Shown: positions 1 to 8,873, counted from the first letter of the stretch. The stretch is 30,498 nucleotides of DNA from Acidisphaera sp035272265 (GCA_035272265.1 DATEQV010000318.1:1-30498); one strand, 5' to 3'. Numbers and translations are program-made. Notes: generated by a model from the sequence alone, not told the origin.

Positions 1-2
1 TC

Positions 3-155
3 GGGAACCTGTATTACTGGATCGACCGCACGGCCGGTGTCGGCGGCTTCTGGGCCACGCAGGTGTTTCCGTTCGCCGACCCGACCTCGCTCGGCGGCTA
101 CCTTGACTTCGAAACCGCCGTCTATCGTAGCATGCAGACGAAGCTGGCGGCCTAG
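3..155 (+). CDS. Serine hydrolase (class C beta-lactamase/esterase family), C-terminal end only
   Basis: This is the last 50 codons of a gene that begins before the window. The reading frame starts at base 3 and stops at TAG 153-155. The visible tail contains a Tyr-Tyr-Trp-Ile-Asp stretch, then Gly-Gly-Phe-Trp-Ala-Thr-Gln and Pro-Phe-Ala-Asp-Pro, and ends with a short helix. This is the usual C-terminus of class C beta-lactamase-like serine hydrolases and esterases, which act on ester or amide substrates, often in the periplasm. The catalytic Ser-x-x-Lys and Tyr motifs lie outside the window, so activity and substrate cannot be judged. Its stop codon shares the palindrome CTAG with the stop of the convergent radical SAM gene, leaving no room for a terminator between them. 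Confidence 0.7.
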   Translation, partial: GNLYYWIDRTAGVGGFWATQVFPFADPTSLGGYLDFETAVYRSMQTKLAA

Positions 156-1138
156 TCGTCGGCGTCCCATGCCGGCCCGAGCGGCACCTTGCCCGCGCCA
201 CCCGGCCGGTCGAGCACATAGGTCGGCCACGCCAGCCCGCTGATCCGGCCGCGCATCTCCGCGAGCAGGCGGCGGCCTTCCTCGACCGGCACGTGGAACC
301 GCGCGGTGCCCGGCGCGGGGTCGAGCTGGTGCAGGTAATACGGCTTGACCCGCGCCGCGATCATCGCGCGCAGCAGCGCCTCCATGCGCTCGGGCGTGTC
401 GTTGGCGCCCCGCAGCAGCACCGACTGGCCCAGCACCGGCACGCCGCGCGCCAGCACGCGCCGCACCGCCGCGCGAGCGGCCTCGGTGAACTCTCTCGCG
501 GCGTTGGCGTGCAGCACCAGGTACATCGCACGGTCGGTTTCCAGCGCGTCGGCCAGTGCATCGGTCAGCCGCTCGGTGTCGGCGACCGGCACGCGGCTGT
601 GCACGCGCAGCACCTCGACATGCGGGATCGCCGACAGTGCGGCGACGATGTCGCGCAGGCGGCGTGGCGAGAGCATCAGCGGATCGCCGCCGGTCAGGAT
701 CACTTCGCGGATCGCCGGCCGCGCCGCGAGCCACGCATACGCCGCGTCCAGCTCGGCTTCGGTCAGCAGCCCGCCGTCGGGGCCGACCTGCTCGCGCCGG
801 AAACAGAAGCGGCAATACACCGGACAGACCAGCAGCGGCTTGAGCAGCGCGCGGTCCGGGTAGCGATGCACGATGCCCGTGATCGGCGACAGCGCCTCGT
901 CGGCGATCGGATCGGCGCTTTCATGCGGCGCGATTGTCAGCTCGGCCGGATCGGGCACGAACTGCAGACCGATGTCGTCGTCCGGCGCGCCGATGAGCGC
1001 TGCCATCGCCGGCGTGACCGCCACCGGGTAGCGCGCGGCGACCGCCGCGATGCGGTCGCGCTGCTCGGGCGCAAGCAGCCCGCGCGTGACCAGCGCATCG
1101 GCGTCCCGCAGCGTTGTCGGGGTGGCGAAGCCGTCCAT
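152..1138 (-). CDS. KamA/EpmB-family radical SAM protein (lysine 2,3-aminomutase-like)
   Basis: The product is a 328-residue radical SAM aminomutase-like enzyme. Family members move the alpha amino group of lysine to carbon 3 using an iron-sulfur cluster, S-adenosylmethionine and PLP. The EpmB branch makes beta-lysine for modification of elongation factor P. The cluster motif Cys-x3-Cys-x2-Cys is at C105, C109 and C112. A Gly-Gly-Asp-Pro SAM-binding motif is near 150-153, and a Pro-Gly-Gly-Ala-Gly-Lys motif with the likely PLP lysine K317 is near the C-terminus. The length is close to EpmB and shorter than clostridial lysine aminomutases. I chose ATG 1138 because homology begins there; the open frame upstream is a shadow of the dipeptidase gene. 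It lies 47 bases downstream of the dipeptidase stop and could be co-transcribed. No EF-P or EpmA gene is visible, so the EpmB role is inferred. Confidence 0.85.
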   Translation of the reverse strand: MDGFATPTTLRDADALVTRGLLAPEQRDRIAAVAARYPVAVTPAMAALIGAPDDDIGLQFVPDPAELTIAPHESADPIADEALSPITGIVHRYPDRALLKPLLVCPVYCRFCFRREQVGPDGGLLTEAELDAAYAWLAARPAIREVILTGGDPLMLSPRRLRDIVAALSAIPHVEVLRVHSRVPVADTERLTDALADALETDRAMYLVLHANAAREFTEAARAAVRRVLARGVPVLGQSVLLRGANDTPERMEALLRAMIAARVKPYYLHQLDPAPGTARFHVPVEEGRRLLAEMRGRISGLAWPTYVLDRPGGAGKVPLGPAWDADD

Positions 1139-1185
1139 GCCGCGCGCTCTACGCCGCGCCGCTCCGGGCGGCAAATGCGCCCGGT

Positions 1186-2553
1186 TCAGCCCAGGGTCGT
1201 GGTGAACACCCGCACGTAGTTGTCGCCGAGCAGCTTGCGGACCTCGTCTGACCGGAAGCCTTGCGCGGTCAGCGCCGCGACCAGTTCCGGCAGCTCGGCA
1301 TAGCTGTCGAACACCGACGGTCCCACCAGCCCCATCATGTCCGACCCCAGCCCGACATGGTCGATCCCCGCCGCGTCGACCATCCGTGCGATCCCCACCG
1401 CCATCGCCGCCTTGTCGGCGAACTGCGTCTGCGGCGGCCAAACCCCGACCACGCCCCCGGTGCCCGCGATCACCCGCGCGTGCGCAGGCGAGATCAGCCG
1501 GCTGTGCCGCGTCGGCACACTGTCCCGCGCGAGCGACGTGTGCGACAGGATCAGCGGCTTGGCGGTGACCGCGGCGGCCTGCTCGACCATCTCGAACGTG
1601 GCGTGCGCCACGTCCACGACGACGCCCAGCGAATTGCAGCGCCGGATCACCGCAGCGCCCGCATCGGTCAGGCCGCCATGCACTGGGTCCTCGGTCTGGA
1701 TGTCGCCCAACTCGTTCACCCGGTAGTGCGTCAGTTGCAGATGCCGCAGCTGCCACTTCGCGTACGCCTCGTCGACGCGATCGACATTGCCCTCGAGAAA
1801 GTCGCCGCCCTCGGCCGCCACGATCACGGCCGGTGTTGCGGACCGGGCGGCGCGCAGCCCCGCCGCGTCGGTGATGACACCCAGGCTCTCCTGCCCGATC
1901 AGCCCGTGCAGCCGCGCGAACGATGCTTGGCCATACACGTACAGCTCTCCGGGATTCGGCGTGCGGAACGGGTGGAGGCGACCGTCCGGCATCACGCGGT
2001 GGCAGGGCGAGTCGGAGACGATCGCAAGGCACGCGACCGCCATCCCGCCTTCGCGCATCGGCGCGGCGAGCGCCTTATACGGCGCGTTCTCCCGCACCCG
2101 GCGCACGCCGATGATCGCGCCGGCGTGGCTGTGCATGTCGACGGTCGCGGCGTCGCCCGCGATGTCGCGCGCCTGCGCCAGCGCCACCTGGCTCGGCGGC
2201 AGGCTGGCGGCGAAGCACAGCAGCGGGCCGCCCGCCAGCATCCCCCGCCGTGTCACCCCGGACGGGCGCGCATCGAGCAGCCGGTAGCGCCATCCCGCCG
2301 GATCGTCGCGCAGCACGCGCCACGTCCCGCGCAGCCGCGTCCGTCCGGGCACTACCGGCGCCCTCGCGCACACCTCGATCCGTGCGAGCGGATCGCGCGG
2401 CAGGCAGCCGAAGCAGCACGGCGGCTCCGACAGCAGGGCGAAGATCCGTGCCGCGCCCGGTTCCACCGGGCAGGCGAATCCGTCGACGACCACCTCCTGG
2501 CCGTCGTGCGCGTCCGCCTCCGCGGTGCCGATCTCGCCCCAGCCAAGTCTCAT
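1186..2553 (-). CDS. Membrane dipeptidase (peptidase family M19) with extra N-terminal cysteine-rich domain
   Basis: The product is 455 residues from ATG 2553. From about residue 135 it is a zinc dipeptidase of the renal dipeptidase family (M19), which hydrolyses dipeptides. It has His141-x-His143 near the start of the barrel, an Ala-Glu-Gly-Gly-Asp segment, Asp-Val-Ala-His and Leu-Ser-His-Thr-Ser metal or active-site motifs, and a family-like end, Gly-Asp-Asn-Tyr-Val-Arg-Val-Phe. Residues 1-95 form a separate domain with Cys46-Cys47-x2-Cys50 that resembles small DUF3299-like domains by eye. Between the two, residues 101-127 look like a twin-arginine signal (Thr-Arg-Arg-Gly followed by a hydrophobic run). 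An in-frame GTG at 2256 would give an ordinary 356-residue Tat-exported dipeptidase, so the true start is uncertain. Only 58 bases separate ATG 2553 from the divergent binding-protein gene. Confidence 0.8.
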   Translation of the reverse strand: MRLGWGEIGTAEADAHDGQEVVVDGFACPVEPGAARIFALLSEPPCCFGCLPRDPLARIEVCARAPVVPGRTRLRGTWRVLRDDPAGWRYRLLDARPSGVTRRGMLAGGPLLCFAASLPPSQVALAQARDIAGDAATVDMHSHAGAIIGVRRVRENAPYKALAAPMREGGMAVACLAIVSDSPCHRVMPDGRLHPFRTPNPGELYVYGQASFARLHGLIGQESLGVITDAAGLRAARSATPAVIVAAEGGDFLEGNVDRVDEAYAKWQLRHLQLTHYRVNELGDIQTEDPVHGGLTDAGAAVIRRCNSLGVVVDVAHATFEMVEQAAAVTAKPLILSHTSLARDSVPTRHSRLISPAHARVIAGTGGVVGVWPPQTQFADKAAMAVGIARMVDAAGIDHVGLGSDMMGLVGPSVFDSYAELPELVAALTAQGFRSDEVRKLLGDNYVRVFTTTLG

Positions 2554-2611
2554 CGCCGCCTCTATTGCCGTGCCTCTTTCGAAGCGTCCCGCGGGGCGGC
2601 AAACTGCCCCG

Positions 2612-3691
2612 ATGCGAAACCTGATCCTAGCGCTGCTCGCCCTGCTGCCGCTTGCCGCGCACGCACAAGACCGTGTGGTCAACGTCTACAACTGGACCGA
2701 CTACATCGACCCGCAGGCGATCGAGCGGTTCCAGAAGGAGACCGGCATCACCGTCCATTACGACGTCTATGACAGCCTGGAGACTCTCGAGGCCAAGCTG
2801 TCCGCCGGCAAGTCCGGCTACGACGTCGTGGTGCCGACCAACGAGCCGACCTTCGCACGGCTGATCCGTGCCGGCGCGCTCGCCACGCTCGACCGCGCGA
2901 AGCTGCCGCACGCCGCCGGCGAGGACGCCACGCTGATGCAGCGCGTGCAGACATCCGACCCCGGCAACGTGCACGGCGTGATCTATCTGTGGGGCACGAT
3001 CGGCCTCGGCGAGAACCAGGCCAAGCTGCGCGCGCTCGCGCCCGCCGCCCCGCTCGACAGCTGGGATGTGCTGTTCAAGCCGGAGTGGGCCAGGCAGGTG
3101 GCGCCCTGCGGCATCACGATCCTCGACAGCGCCACCGACGTCATCCCGACCGTGCTGAAATATCTCGGCCGCGATCCGGACAGCACCGACGCGAACGATC
3201 TCGCCGCCGTCGAGAAGACGCTGCTGGCGATCCGCCCCTACATCCGCACGCTGGAGAGCGCCGGCGCGATCAACGCGCTCGCCGAGGGCTCGACCTGCCT
3301 CGCGCTGTCATACTCGGGCGACGTCATCCAGGCCGCCGCGCGCGCGGCCGAGGCCAAGCAGGGCGTGACGGTGACCTATGTCGCGCCGCGCGAAGGCGCG
3401 CAGCTGTGGTTCGACATGCTGGCCGTCCCCGCCGACGCGCCGCACAAGGACGCCGCGTTCGCCTTCATCGACTTTCTGCTGCGCCCCGACGTGATGGCCG
3501 GGATCACCAACGCGGTCCGCTATCCCAACGCGGTGCCGGCGAGCCTGCCGATGGTGAACGCCGACCTGAAGTCGGACCACAACGTCTATCCCACCGCGCA
3601 GGACCAGGCCCGCTTCTTCACCGTCCGCGCCGTCCCGCAAGCCGCCGAACGCGCGCGCACGCGCGTGTGGGCACATTTCAAAGCCGGATAG
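2612..3691 (+). CDS. Extracellular polyamine-binding protein (PotF/PotD-like) of an ABC transporter
   Basis: The product is 359 residues from ATG 2612, beginning with a clear Sec signal peptide (Met-Arg-Asn, then a Leu/Ala-rich core) with probable cleavage after Ala-His-Ala. The mature protein opens with Val-Val-Asn-Val-Tyr-Asn-Trp-Thr-Asp-Tyr-Ile, the typical start of spermidine/putrescine-binding proteins. It continues with Tyr-Asp-Val-Val-Val-Pro-Thr-Asn near 70 and a Trp-Gly-Thr-Ile-Gly segment near 128-132. The length is close to PotF (about 370) and PotD (about 348). Family members deliver putrescine or spermidine to a PotGHI or PotABCD membrane complex. No permease or ATPase gene is beside it, so it is an orphan here and its transport partners must lie elsewhere. 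I chose the start because the signal peptide begins there; the open frame upstream shows no homology. Confidence 0.85.
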   Translation: MRNLILALLALLPLAAHAQDRVVNVYNWTDYIDPQAIERFQKETGITVHYDVYDSLETLEAKLSAGKSGYDVVVPTNEPTFARLIRAGALATLDRAKLPHAAGEDATLMQRVQTSDPGNVHGVIYLWGTIGLGENQAKLRALAPAAPLDSWDVLFKPEWARQVAPCGITILDSATDVIPTVLKYLGRDPDSTDANDLAAVEKTLLAIRPYIRTLESAGAINALAEGSTCLALSYSGDVIQAAARAAEAKQGVTVTYVAPREGAQLWFDMLAVPADAPHKDAAFAFIDFLLRPDVMAGITNAVRYPNAVPASLPMVNADLKSDHNVYPTAQDQARFFTVRAVPQAAERARTRVWAHFKAG

Positions 3692-3759
3692 CGGACCACG
3701 ATCATTCTGGTGGCGTTCGGACTGGACATCGGTTACAGAGCACCCAGGAGGGCGGTCGT

Positions 3760-6700
3760 TTGGATGCGCGCGGAGCAGCGAGCAAGCGGGGCGCCGACCA
3801 CCGTGACGGGGTCGAGGAGCCCGCCGCCTGCCAGGAGTGCGGATCCGCGCTGCCGGCCGGGGCGCGTTTCTGTCCGGGCTGCGGCACGTCGCTCGCCCAG
3901 CCCGTCAGCCTCGCCCCGCAACTGCGCCACGTTGTCGTGCTGTTCTACGACCTCGTCGGCTCGACCGCGCTGGTCAACGAACTCGGCCCGGAAACTTCGG
4001 CGGACCTGATTGCCGCCTTCCACGGCTGCACGACGAACGTGATGGAGCGGCGCGGCGGGTATGTCGCACGCTACGCCGGCGATGGCGGGCTGGTCTATTT
4101 CGGCTTCCCCCGCGCCAGCGAAGACGACGCCGTGCAGGCCGCGCGCGCGGCACTGGATGCGCTGGCGGCACTGCCCGACCTGCCTGTGGACGGCGTGTCG
4201 AGGCCGCTCGCGATGCGGATCGGCATGGCCGCGGGGCTGACCATGTTCAGCGACGTGACCGGCCGCGGCAGCGCGCGCGGCCTGGACGGCGCCGGTGCCG
4301 CGCCGAACCTCGCGGCGCGGCTGCTCGAAGTGGCCGCACCCGGCACCGTGGTCCTCAGCGATTCGCTGCGCCGGCTGCTCGGCCGCCGGGCGATCATCGA
4401 TGCGATGGGCGAGGTCAGCCTGAAAGGCTGGCCGGAGACGTTGCGCCTGTGGCGGCTGCGCGAACTCGTGCGCGAGCCCGACCGCTTCCGCGCCCGCGCT
4501 GCCGACGCGCCGGCGATCATGTTCGGACGCGAGCCGGAAATGGACATTCTCCGCGCGGCCTGGCGAGAGGCACAGGCCGGACGCGGAGGCTTCATGCTGC
4601 TCCAGGGCGAGGCCGGGATCGGCAAGTCCAGGCTAGCCCGTGCCCTGATCGATCACGTCCGCGCCGACGGCGGTGCCTGTCTTCGCTTCTTTTGCTCGCA
4701 GGAGGGAGCCGCGACCCCCTTCGCCGCCTGTGTGCAGCACATCGAGCACTGGGCCGGCTTCGAGGAAGCCGACAGCCCCGACGCCAGGGCGGCGAAACTC
4801 GAGCGCGGCATTACCGGCATCGACGCACTCGGTACCGACCTGATCCGCGCCGCTCGTCGGCGTGCCGGTGCGCGACGATGCGGCGGTGGCCAAGCTCACG
4901 CCGCGCCAGCGTCTCGCAAAGCTCAGTCTGGCGTTTGCCAACCTGACGGCGGCGCGCAGCCGTCATGGACCGATCATGGTCCTGTACGAGGACGTCCAGT
5001 GGGTGGATCCGTCGACGATCGCGGCGATGGCCATCATCAGCGAACGCATCGCGCGCCTGCCGATGCTGGCGGTACTCACGGCGCGCCCGGAGTTCGAACC
5101 CCCTTTCCCGGCAGGACGGCTCGAGCTGGCGCCGCTGCGCCCGGAGGACGTGGTGGCACTGGTCCATTCGCTATCGCCGACCGTGCCGCTCGCCGATCGC
5201 GTGGTTGCCGACATCGTCTCGCGCACCGACGGCGTGCCGCTGTTCGTCGAGGAACTGACGCGGCGCGTGCTGGAAGGCAGCGAACTCGCGGCAGCACCGG
5301 CGCACGGCGTGCCGGTGACGTTGATGTCGGCTCTGACGGCGCGTCTCGACGGTCTGGGCGGCGTCCGCGCGCTGGCCACCGCCGCATCGGTGATCGGTCG
5401 CGACTTCACCTGCGCCCTGGTTGCGGACGTGGCAGGCATGCGCGAGGAGGACGTCCCGCGCGAGCTGCAACGCCTGCACGAGGCCGGGATCGTGCAGCAG
5501 ACCGGCGAGGACGGCTGGCGGTTCCGCCACGCCCTCATGCAGGAGGCTGCATACGGCCTGGCACCGCGCCGGCAACGCGCAGTCCTGCATGGGCGGGCGG
5601 CGGCGGCGATCAGCGCCGGCAGCCCGCGCATGCTGGAGACGCGGCCGCAAGTCGTTGCCCGGCACTGGACGCTGGCGGGCAACGCGCAGGCCGCCGTACC
5701 GCTGTGGCTGGCGGCCGGGTCAAGCGCTCTCCAGCGCGGCGCATTGCAGGAAGCGACGATCAACCTGCAGGAGGGCCTGCGCCTGGTCGCCGAGCTGCCG
5801 CCCGCAAGCCGGCACACGACCGAACTGCGGCTGCAGATGGTGTTGGGTAAGACACAGGTCGCCATGCTCGGCCACGCCGCCGACGTGCCGGCCGAGACCT
5901 ACGCCCATGCCCGCGTCATTGCCGAAGCGATCGGCGCCGATGAAGCTCTGGTGCACATCCTGTTCGTGCAGTGGACCCGGGCGCTGGTGGGGGCCGAGTT
6001 CCGGCGGGCGGACGAGCTGGCAGGCGAGCTGCTTCGGTCGGGCCGGCGCCGCCGCCATCGTCCGACCGTTGTGATGGGCCTCTATGCACAGGGAATAACG
6101 CTGATCCCGCTTGGTCCTTTCGGACCCGCGCGCCGGCTGCTGGAGCGCGCGATCGCCGCGTATGACCCGGCCGACCGCGACGCCTATCGCCAGGCGATGA
6201 TCGGCCACCCGCTGCTGATGATGAAGGCGTTCCTCGCCTGCGTCATGACGCGGCAGGGCAGCAAGGATGCGGCGCGCACGATACTCGACGACGCGATCGC
6301 CGAAAGCGAGCGTCTCGGGGACGCCTATGCGCTCGTCAATGCGTTATGGCACCGCGCCTACCTGGCGCATGTCGATGAGCCTGCCGAAGCGACTCTGGCC
6401 TGGGCGGACCGTGCGGTGCAGGTCGCCGACGACTGCGGCGCATTGTACTACTCGGCGATGGCTCATTCAGCGCAGGGCTGGGCGGTCGCGCGGCTGGGCG
6501 ACCTGAAAGACGGGCTGCGCCGCGCCCGTGAAGCGGCCGGCGCGTATGTCGCCACCGGCGGCCGCCTGATCCGTCCGGAGCAGCTGACCGAGCAGGCCCT
6601 CATTCTCGGGCGCATGGGCGACATCTCGGGCGCCCTCGCGCTGCTGCACGAGGCCCTGGCCGAGGCCGAGGCGACCGGCGGCCGCTGGGCCTTGCCGGGC

Positions 6701-6835
6701 GCGTTTGCAGTGAAGTCGCACCTGCTGGAACGGGGCGGCGACGCCGCGGCCGCACGGACCGCGTCCCAGGCCGCGCGGGCCGCGGCGCGGGCGATCGGCC
6801 AGCGGCTGGTCCCGATCGGACTTTTCGAGTCGTAA
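3760..6835 (+). pseudogene. Zinc-ribbon/class III adenylate-guanylate cyclase/AAA ATPase/TPR protein, interrupted by a frameshift
   Basis: This is one gene split over two frames. The first half starts at TTG 3760, eight bases after a perfect AGGAGG at 3746-3751, and no ATG is in frame nearby. It has a zinc ribbon (Cys24, 27, 38, 41). A class III cyclase domain follows at about 55-205, with metal aspartates Asp64 (Phe-Tyr-Asp-Leu-Val-Gly-Ser-Thr) and Asp108 (Gly-Asp-Gly) and the Asn183-x3-Arg187 pair. The P-loop Gly-Glu-Ala-Gly-Ile-Gly-Lys-Ser is at 283-290. Near base 4849 (residue 363) homology moves to the next frame. That frame carries Walker B (Val-Leu-Tyr-Glu-Asp-Val-Gln-Trp) and a long TPR-like helical region to TAA 6833-6835. 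The junction fits loss of 2 bases or gain of 1 in a GC-rich run. The first frame stays open to 5850, and GTG 4862 could restart the second half. Intact relatives of about 1000 residues couple nucleotide signalling to an STAND-type ATPase. A sequencing error is possible. Confidence 0.8.
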
Positions 6836-6915
6836 CAATTTCCTTGCGGCGTCGCAATGCCAGAAGCTCGACTTCATCGAACACCTGACACGAGGTCTGA
6901 GAGAGCACGACTCAC

Positions 6916-7018
6916 CTCGTCATCGCGAGCCGCCGCTTGGCGGCGTGGCGATCCAGGGCCACGCCGCAGGCGTTTGTCACGCGGCCCTGGATCGCCACGC
7001 TTCGCTCGCGATGACGAG
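6916..7018. repeat. REP-like palindromic intergenic repeat, copy 1
   Basis: This is a 103-base imperfect inverted repeat in the 242-base gap between the cyclase gene and the convergent flavoprotein gene. The outer arms 6916-6929 and 7005-7018 are perfect 14-base complements. The inner arms 6944-6960 and 6983-6999 are perfect 17-base complements ending in GGCGATCCAGGGCC-type sequence. A related element lies at 17401-17504. It could fold in RNA and act as a bidirectional terminator here. The rest of the gap (6836-6915 and 7019-7077) shows nothing else I can support. Confidence 0.8.
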
Positions 7019-7077
7019 TCGATGGGTTTCGGTCATCAAGACTTGGTATGAAGTCGTTCTGATCCCGGCGACCGCGG

Positions 7078-8655
7078 TCACATATCCACCAGCACGCCGG
7101 GATTGAGCAGGCAGTAGGGATCGAGCGCCCGCTTCGCCGCCCGCAGCGCGTCGGCGAACACATCCGGCCGCTGCCTGTCGTACCACGGCCGGTGATCGCG
7201 CCCGACGGCATGGTGGTGCGTGATCGTGCCGCCCGCCTCGATCAGCGCGTCCGACGCCGCCGTCTTGATCGCGGTCCACTGATCGATCAGCGCTCCATGA
7301 CGCCCCAGCGCATGGAACGAGAAATACGGCGCCGGCCCGTCCGGGTACGCATGCGTGAACCGGCACGTCATCTGGCCGCGCCGTCCCGTCGCCGCCTCGA
7401 TCGCCTTCTCGGTCGCCTCCACCACGCGCGCATGCAGGTCCTCGAACGCATCCCACGTGATCGCCGTCTCGAACGTGTCGGAGATCACCGCCCGCTGCAC
7501 CGACTGCTCGCGCGCGTAGGGCATGCGGATGAACGCAGTGCGCCAGCGCTCGGCCGCGCCCGACCGATGCGACCCCTCCGGTTCGGCCTCGCCGCCGTGA
7601 TCCCGCGCGCATTCCAGCGCCCTCGCGAGGCGCGCGTCCAGCGGATGGTCCGCGTCTTCGAAGCCCAGCACCATGATCGCGACCGACCCGTCGGCGGCGC
7701 CGGTGTTGTACGCCTCCTGCGGATCGAGGATGCGGCAGTTCGACGGGTACAGACCCGCCTGCAGGATCGCGCGCACCGCGCGTGCGGCGGCGTAGAAGCT
7801 CGGGAACTTCAACGCGCCGCCGGCGCGGAAACGCGGCCGCGCCTGCAGCCGCATCCATGCCTCCGTGATGAACCCAAGGATGCCTTCGGAGCCGATGAAC
7901 ATGCGGTCCGGGCTCGGGCCGGCGCCGGAGCCGGGCAGGCGGCGCGTTTCCAGCGTGCCGCTCGGCGTGACCACGCGCAGGCTTTCGACGAAGTCGTCGA
8001 TATGCGTGAACTGCGTGGCGAAGTGGCCGCCCGAGCGCGTCGCGATCCAGCCGCCCAGCGTCGAGTATTCGAAGCTCTGCGGAAAGTGCCGCAGCGTCAG
8101 CCCGCGCGGCCGGAGGATCGTCTCGATGTCCGGCCCGAAAATGCCGCCCTGGATGCGGGCGGCGCGCGAGGTCTCGTCGATCTCCACGACCTCATTGAAG
8201 TATTGCATGTCCACGGTGATCGTCGGTCCGGTATCGCGCGCCTCGGTGCCGCCGCACACCGAGCTGCCGCCGCCGAACGGGATCACCGCCGCCCGCGCGT
8301 CGGCGGCGAATTCCAGCAGCGCCTCGATGTTTCGCTCGTTGCGCGGATAGGCGACGATATCAGGCGCGGCCGCGTAGTCGCCGTTCAAGCCGCGCACCGC
8401 GTCGGTGTAGGACTTGCCATACGTATGCGCGAGCCGGTCGTAGCGTTCCGACGAGCAGATGCCGGCAAGCCATTTCGGCGCCTCCAGCCGCGGCTTGGGC
8501 AGCTCGATCGCGGCCTCGGGCGGCGGCGCGACGTGCTCGAACTCCCGCACGCCGAAGCGCTCCTGGTCGCGCGCGAGCACGAACGCCGCCTCTTCGGGCG
8601 TCATGCCTTCGCCCTCGCGGCCCCAGCCGAAATACTTCAGTCGTGCCTTCGCCAT
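7078..8655 (-). CDS. FAD-binding oxidase, alkylglycerone-phosphate-synthase-like
   Basis: The product is a 525-residue flavoprotein of the vanillyl-alcohol-oxidase/PCMH superfamily. The FAD-binding segment Pro-Phe-Gly-Gly-Gly-Ser-Ser-Val-Cys-Gly-Gly is at 126-136. It is followed by a His-Phe-Pro-Gln-Ser-Phe-Glu-Tyr-Ser-Thr-Leu-Gly-Gly segment typical of alkyl-dihydroxyacetonephosphate synthases. A His-His-His motif is at about 480-482, and the protein ends with Asn-Pro-Gly-Val. In eukaryotes the family makes ether lipids by exchanging an acyl for an alkyl chain. Bacterial members such as this often act on unknown substrates, so I do not claim ether-lipid synthesis. ATG 8655 is chosen because AGGGAG lies just upstream and homology begins there. 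It is followed on its strand by the palindromic repeat and has no obvious pathway partner next to it. Confidence 0.85.
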   Translation of the reverse strand: MAKARLKYFGWGREGEGMTPEEAAFVLARDQERFGVREFEHVAPPPEAAIELPKPRLEAPKWLAGICSSERYDRLAHTYGKSYTDAVRGLNGDYAAAPDIVAYPRNERNIEALLEFAADARAAVIPFGGGSSVCGGTEARDTGPTITVDMQYFNEVVEIDETSRAARIQGGIFGPDIETILRPRGLTLRHFPQSFEYSTLGGWIATRSGGHFATQFTHIDDFVESLRVVTPSGTLETRRLPGSGAGPSPDRMFIGSEGILGFITEAWMRLQARPRFRAGGALKFPSFYAAARAVRAILQAGLYPSNCRILDPQEAYNTGAADGSVAIMVLGFEDADHPLDARLARALECARDHGGEAEPEGSHRSGAAERWRTAFIRMPYAREQSVQRAVISDTFETAITWDAFEDLHARVVEATEKAIEAATGRRGQMTCRFTHAYPDGPAPYFSFHALGRHGALIDQWTAIKTAASDALIEAGGTITHHHAVGRDHRPWYDRQRPDVFADALRAAKRALDPYCLLNPGVLVDM

Positions 8656-8679
8656 CGACGCGCTCCCTGTCCGCCCGCG

Positions 8680-8718
8680 CGACGAGATCCCGCCAATGCC
8701 CGGCCGCATCTCTCGTCG
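8680..8718. promoter_or_regulatory. Inverted repeat upstream of the flavoprotein gene, possible operator
   Basis: CGACGAGA at 8680-8687 is the exact reverse complement of TCTCGTCG at 8711-8718, with 23 bases between. The repeat lies 25 bases upstream of the flavoprotein start codon (8655), where an operator or a leader hairpin could sit. No regulator gene is nearby and an 8-base match can arise by chance in GC-rich DNA, so the functional reading is weak. Confidence 0.25.
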
Positions 8719-8771
8719 TGGCGCGTTCGCGGCAGCCTATCCCGGTCCATTCGTCAGGGGGAGAGAGACGC

Positions 8772-8873
8772 ATGCAGCCATTCGCGGACTGGAACCGCCG
8801 TTACGGGTCCGTTCCAGAACTCCGGCGCTTCCCGGTGTTCCTGTGGCCGCTCCGTCACGCTCCGGCAGGCTGA
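8772..8873 (+). CDS. Possible 33-residue small protein, unknown function
   Basis: A short open frame runs from ATG 8772 to TGA 8871-8873 in the gap between two minus-strand genes. It overlaps the end of the glycosyltransferase gene by 19 bases. A purine-rich AGGGGGAGAGAG run ends a few bases before the ATG, a plausible ribosome binding site. The peptide starts Met-Gln-Pro-Phe-Ala-Asp-Trp-Asn and is basic and aromatic, with no recognisable motif and no signal peptide. It may be chance; the Shine-Dalgarno-like run is the only positive sign. The rest of the 8656-8854 gap would hold the flavoprotein promoter. Confidence 0.2.
   Translation: MQPFADWNRRYGSVPELRRFPVFLWPLRHAPAG

Noticed and set aside
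2989..5850. A 953-codon open frame covering the end of the binding-protein gene and the first half of the cyclase gene.
   Set aside because: Its first part is an out-of-frame shadow of the binding-protein gene. Only the section from TTG 3760 to about 4849 is cyclase-like; beyond that it is again out of frame with homology.
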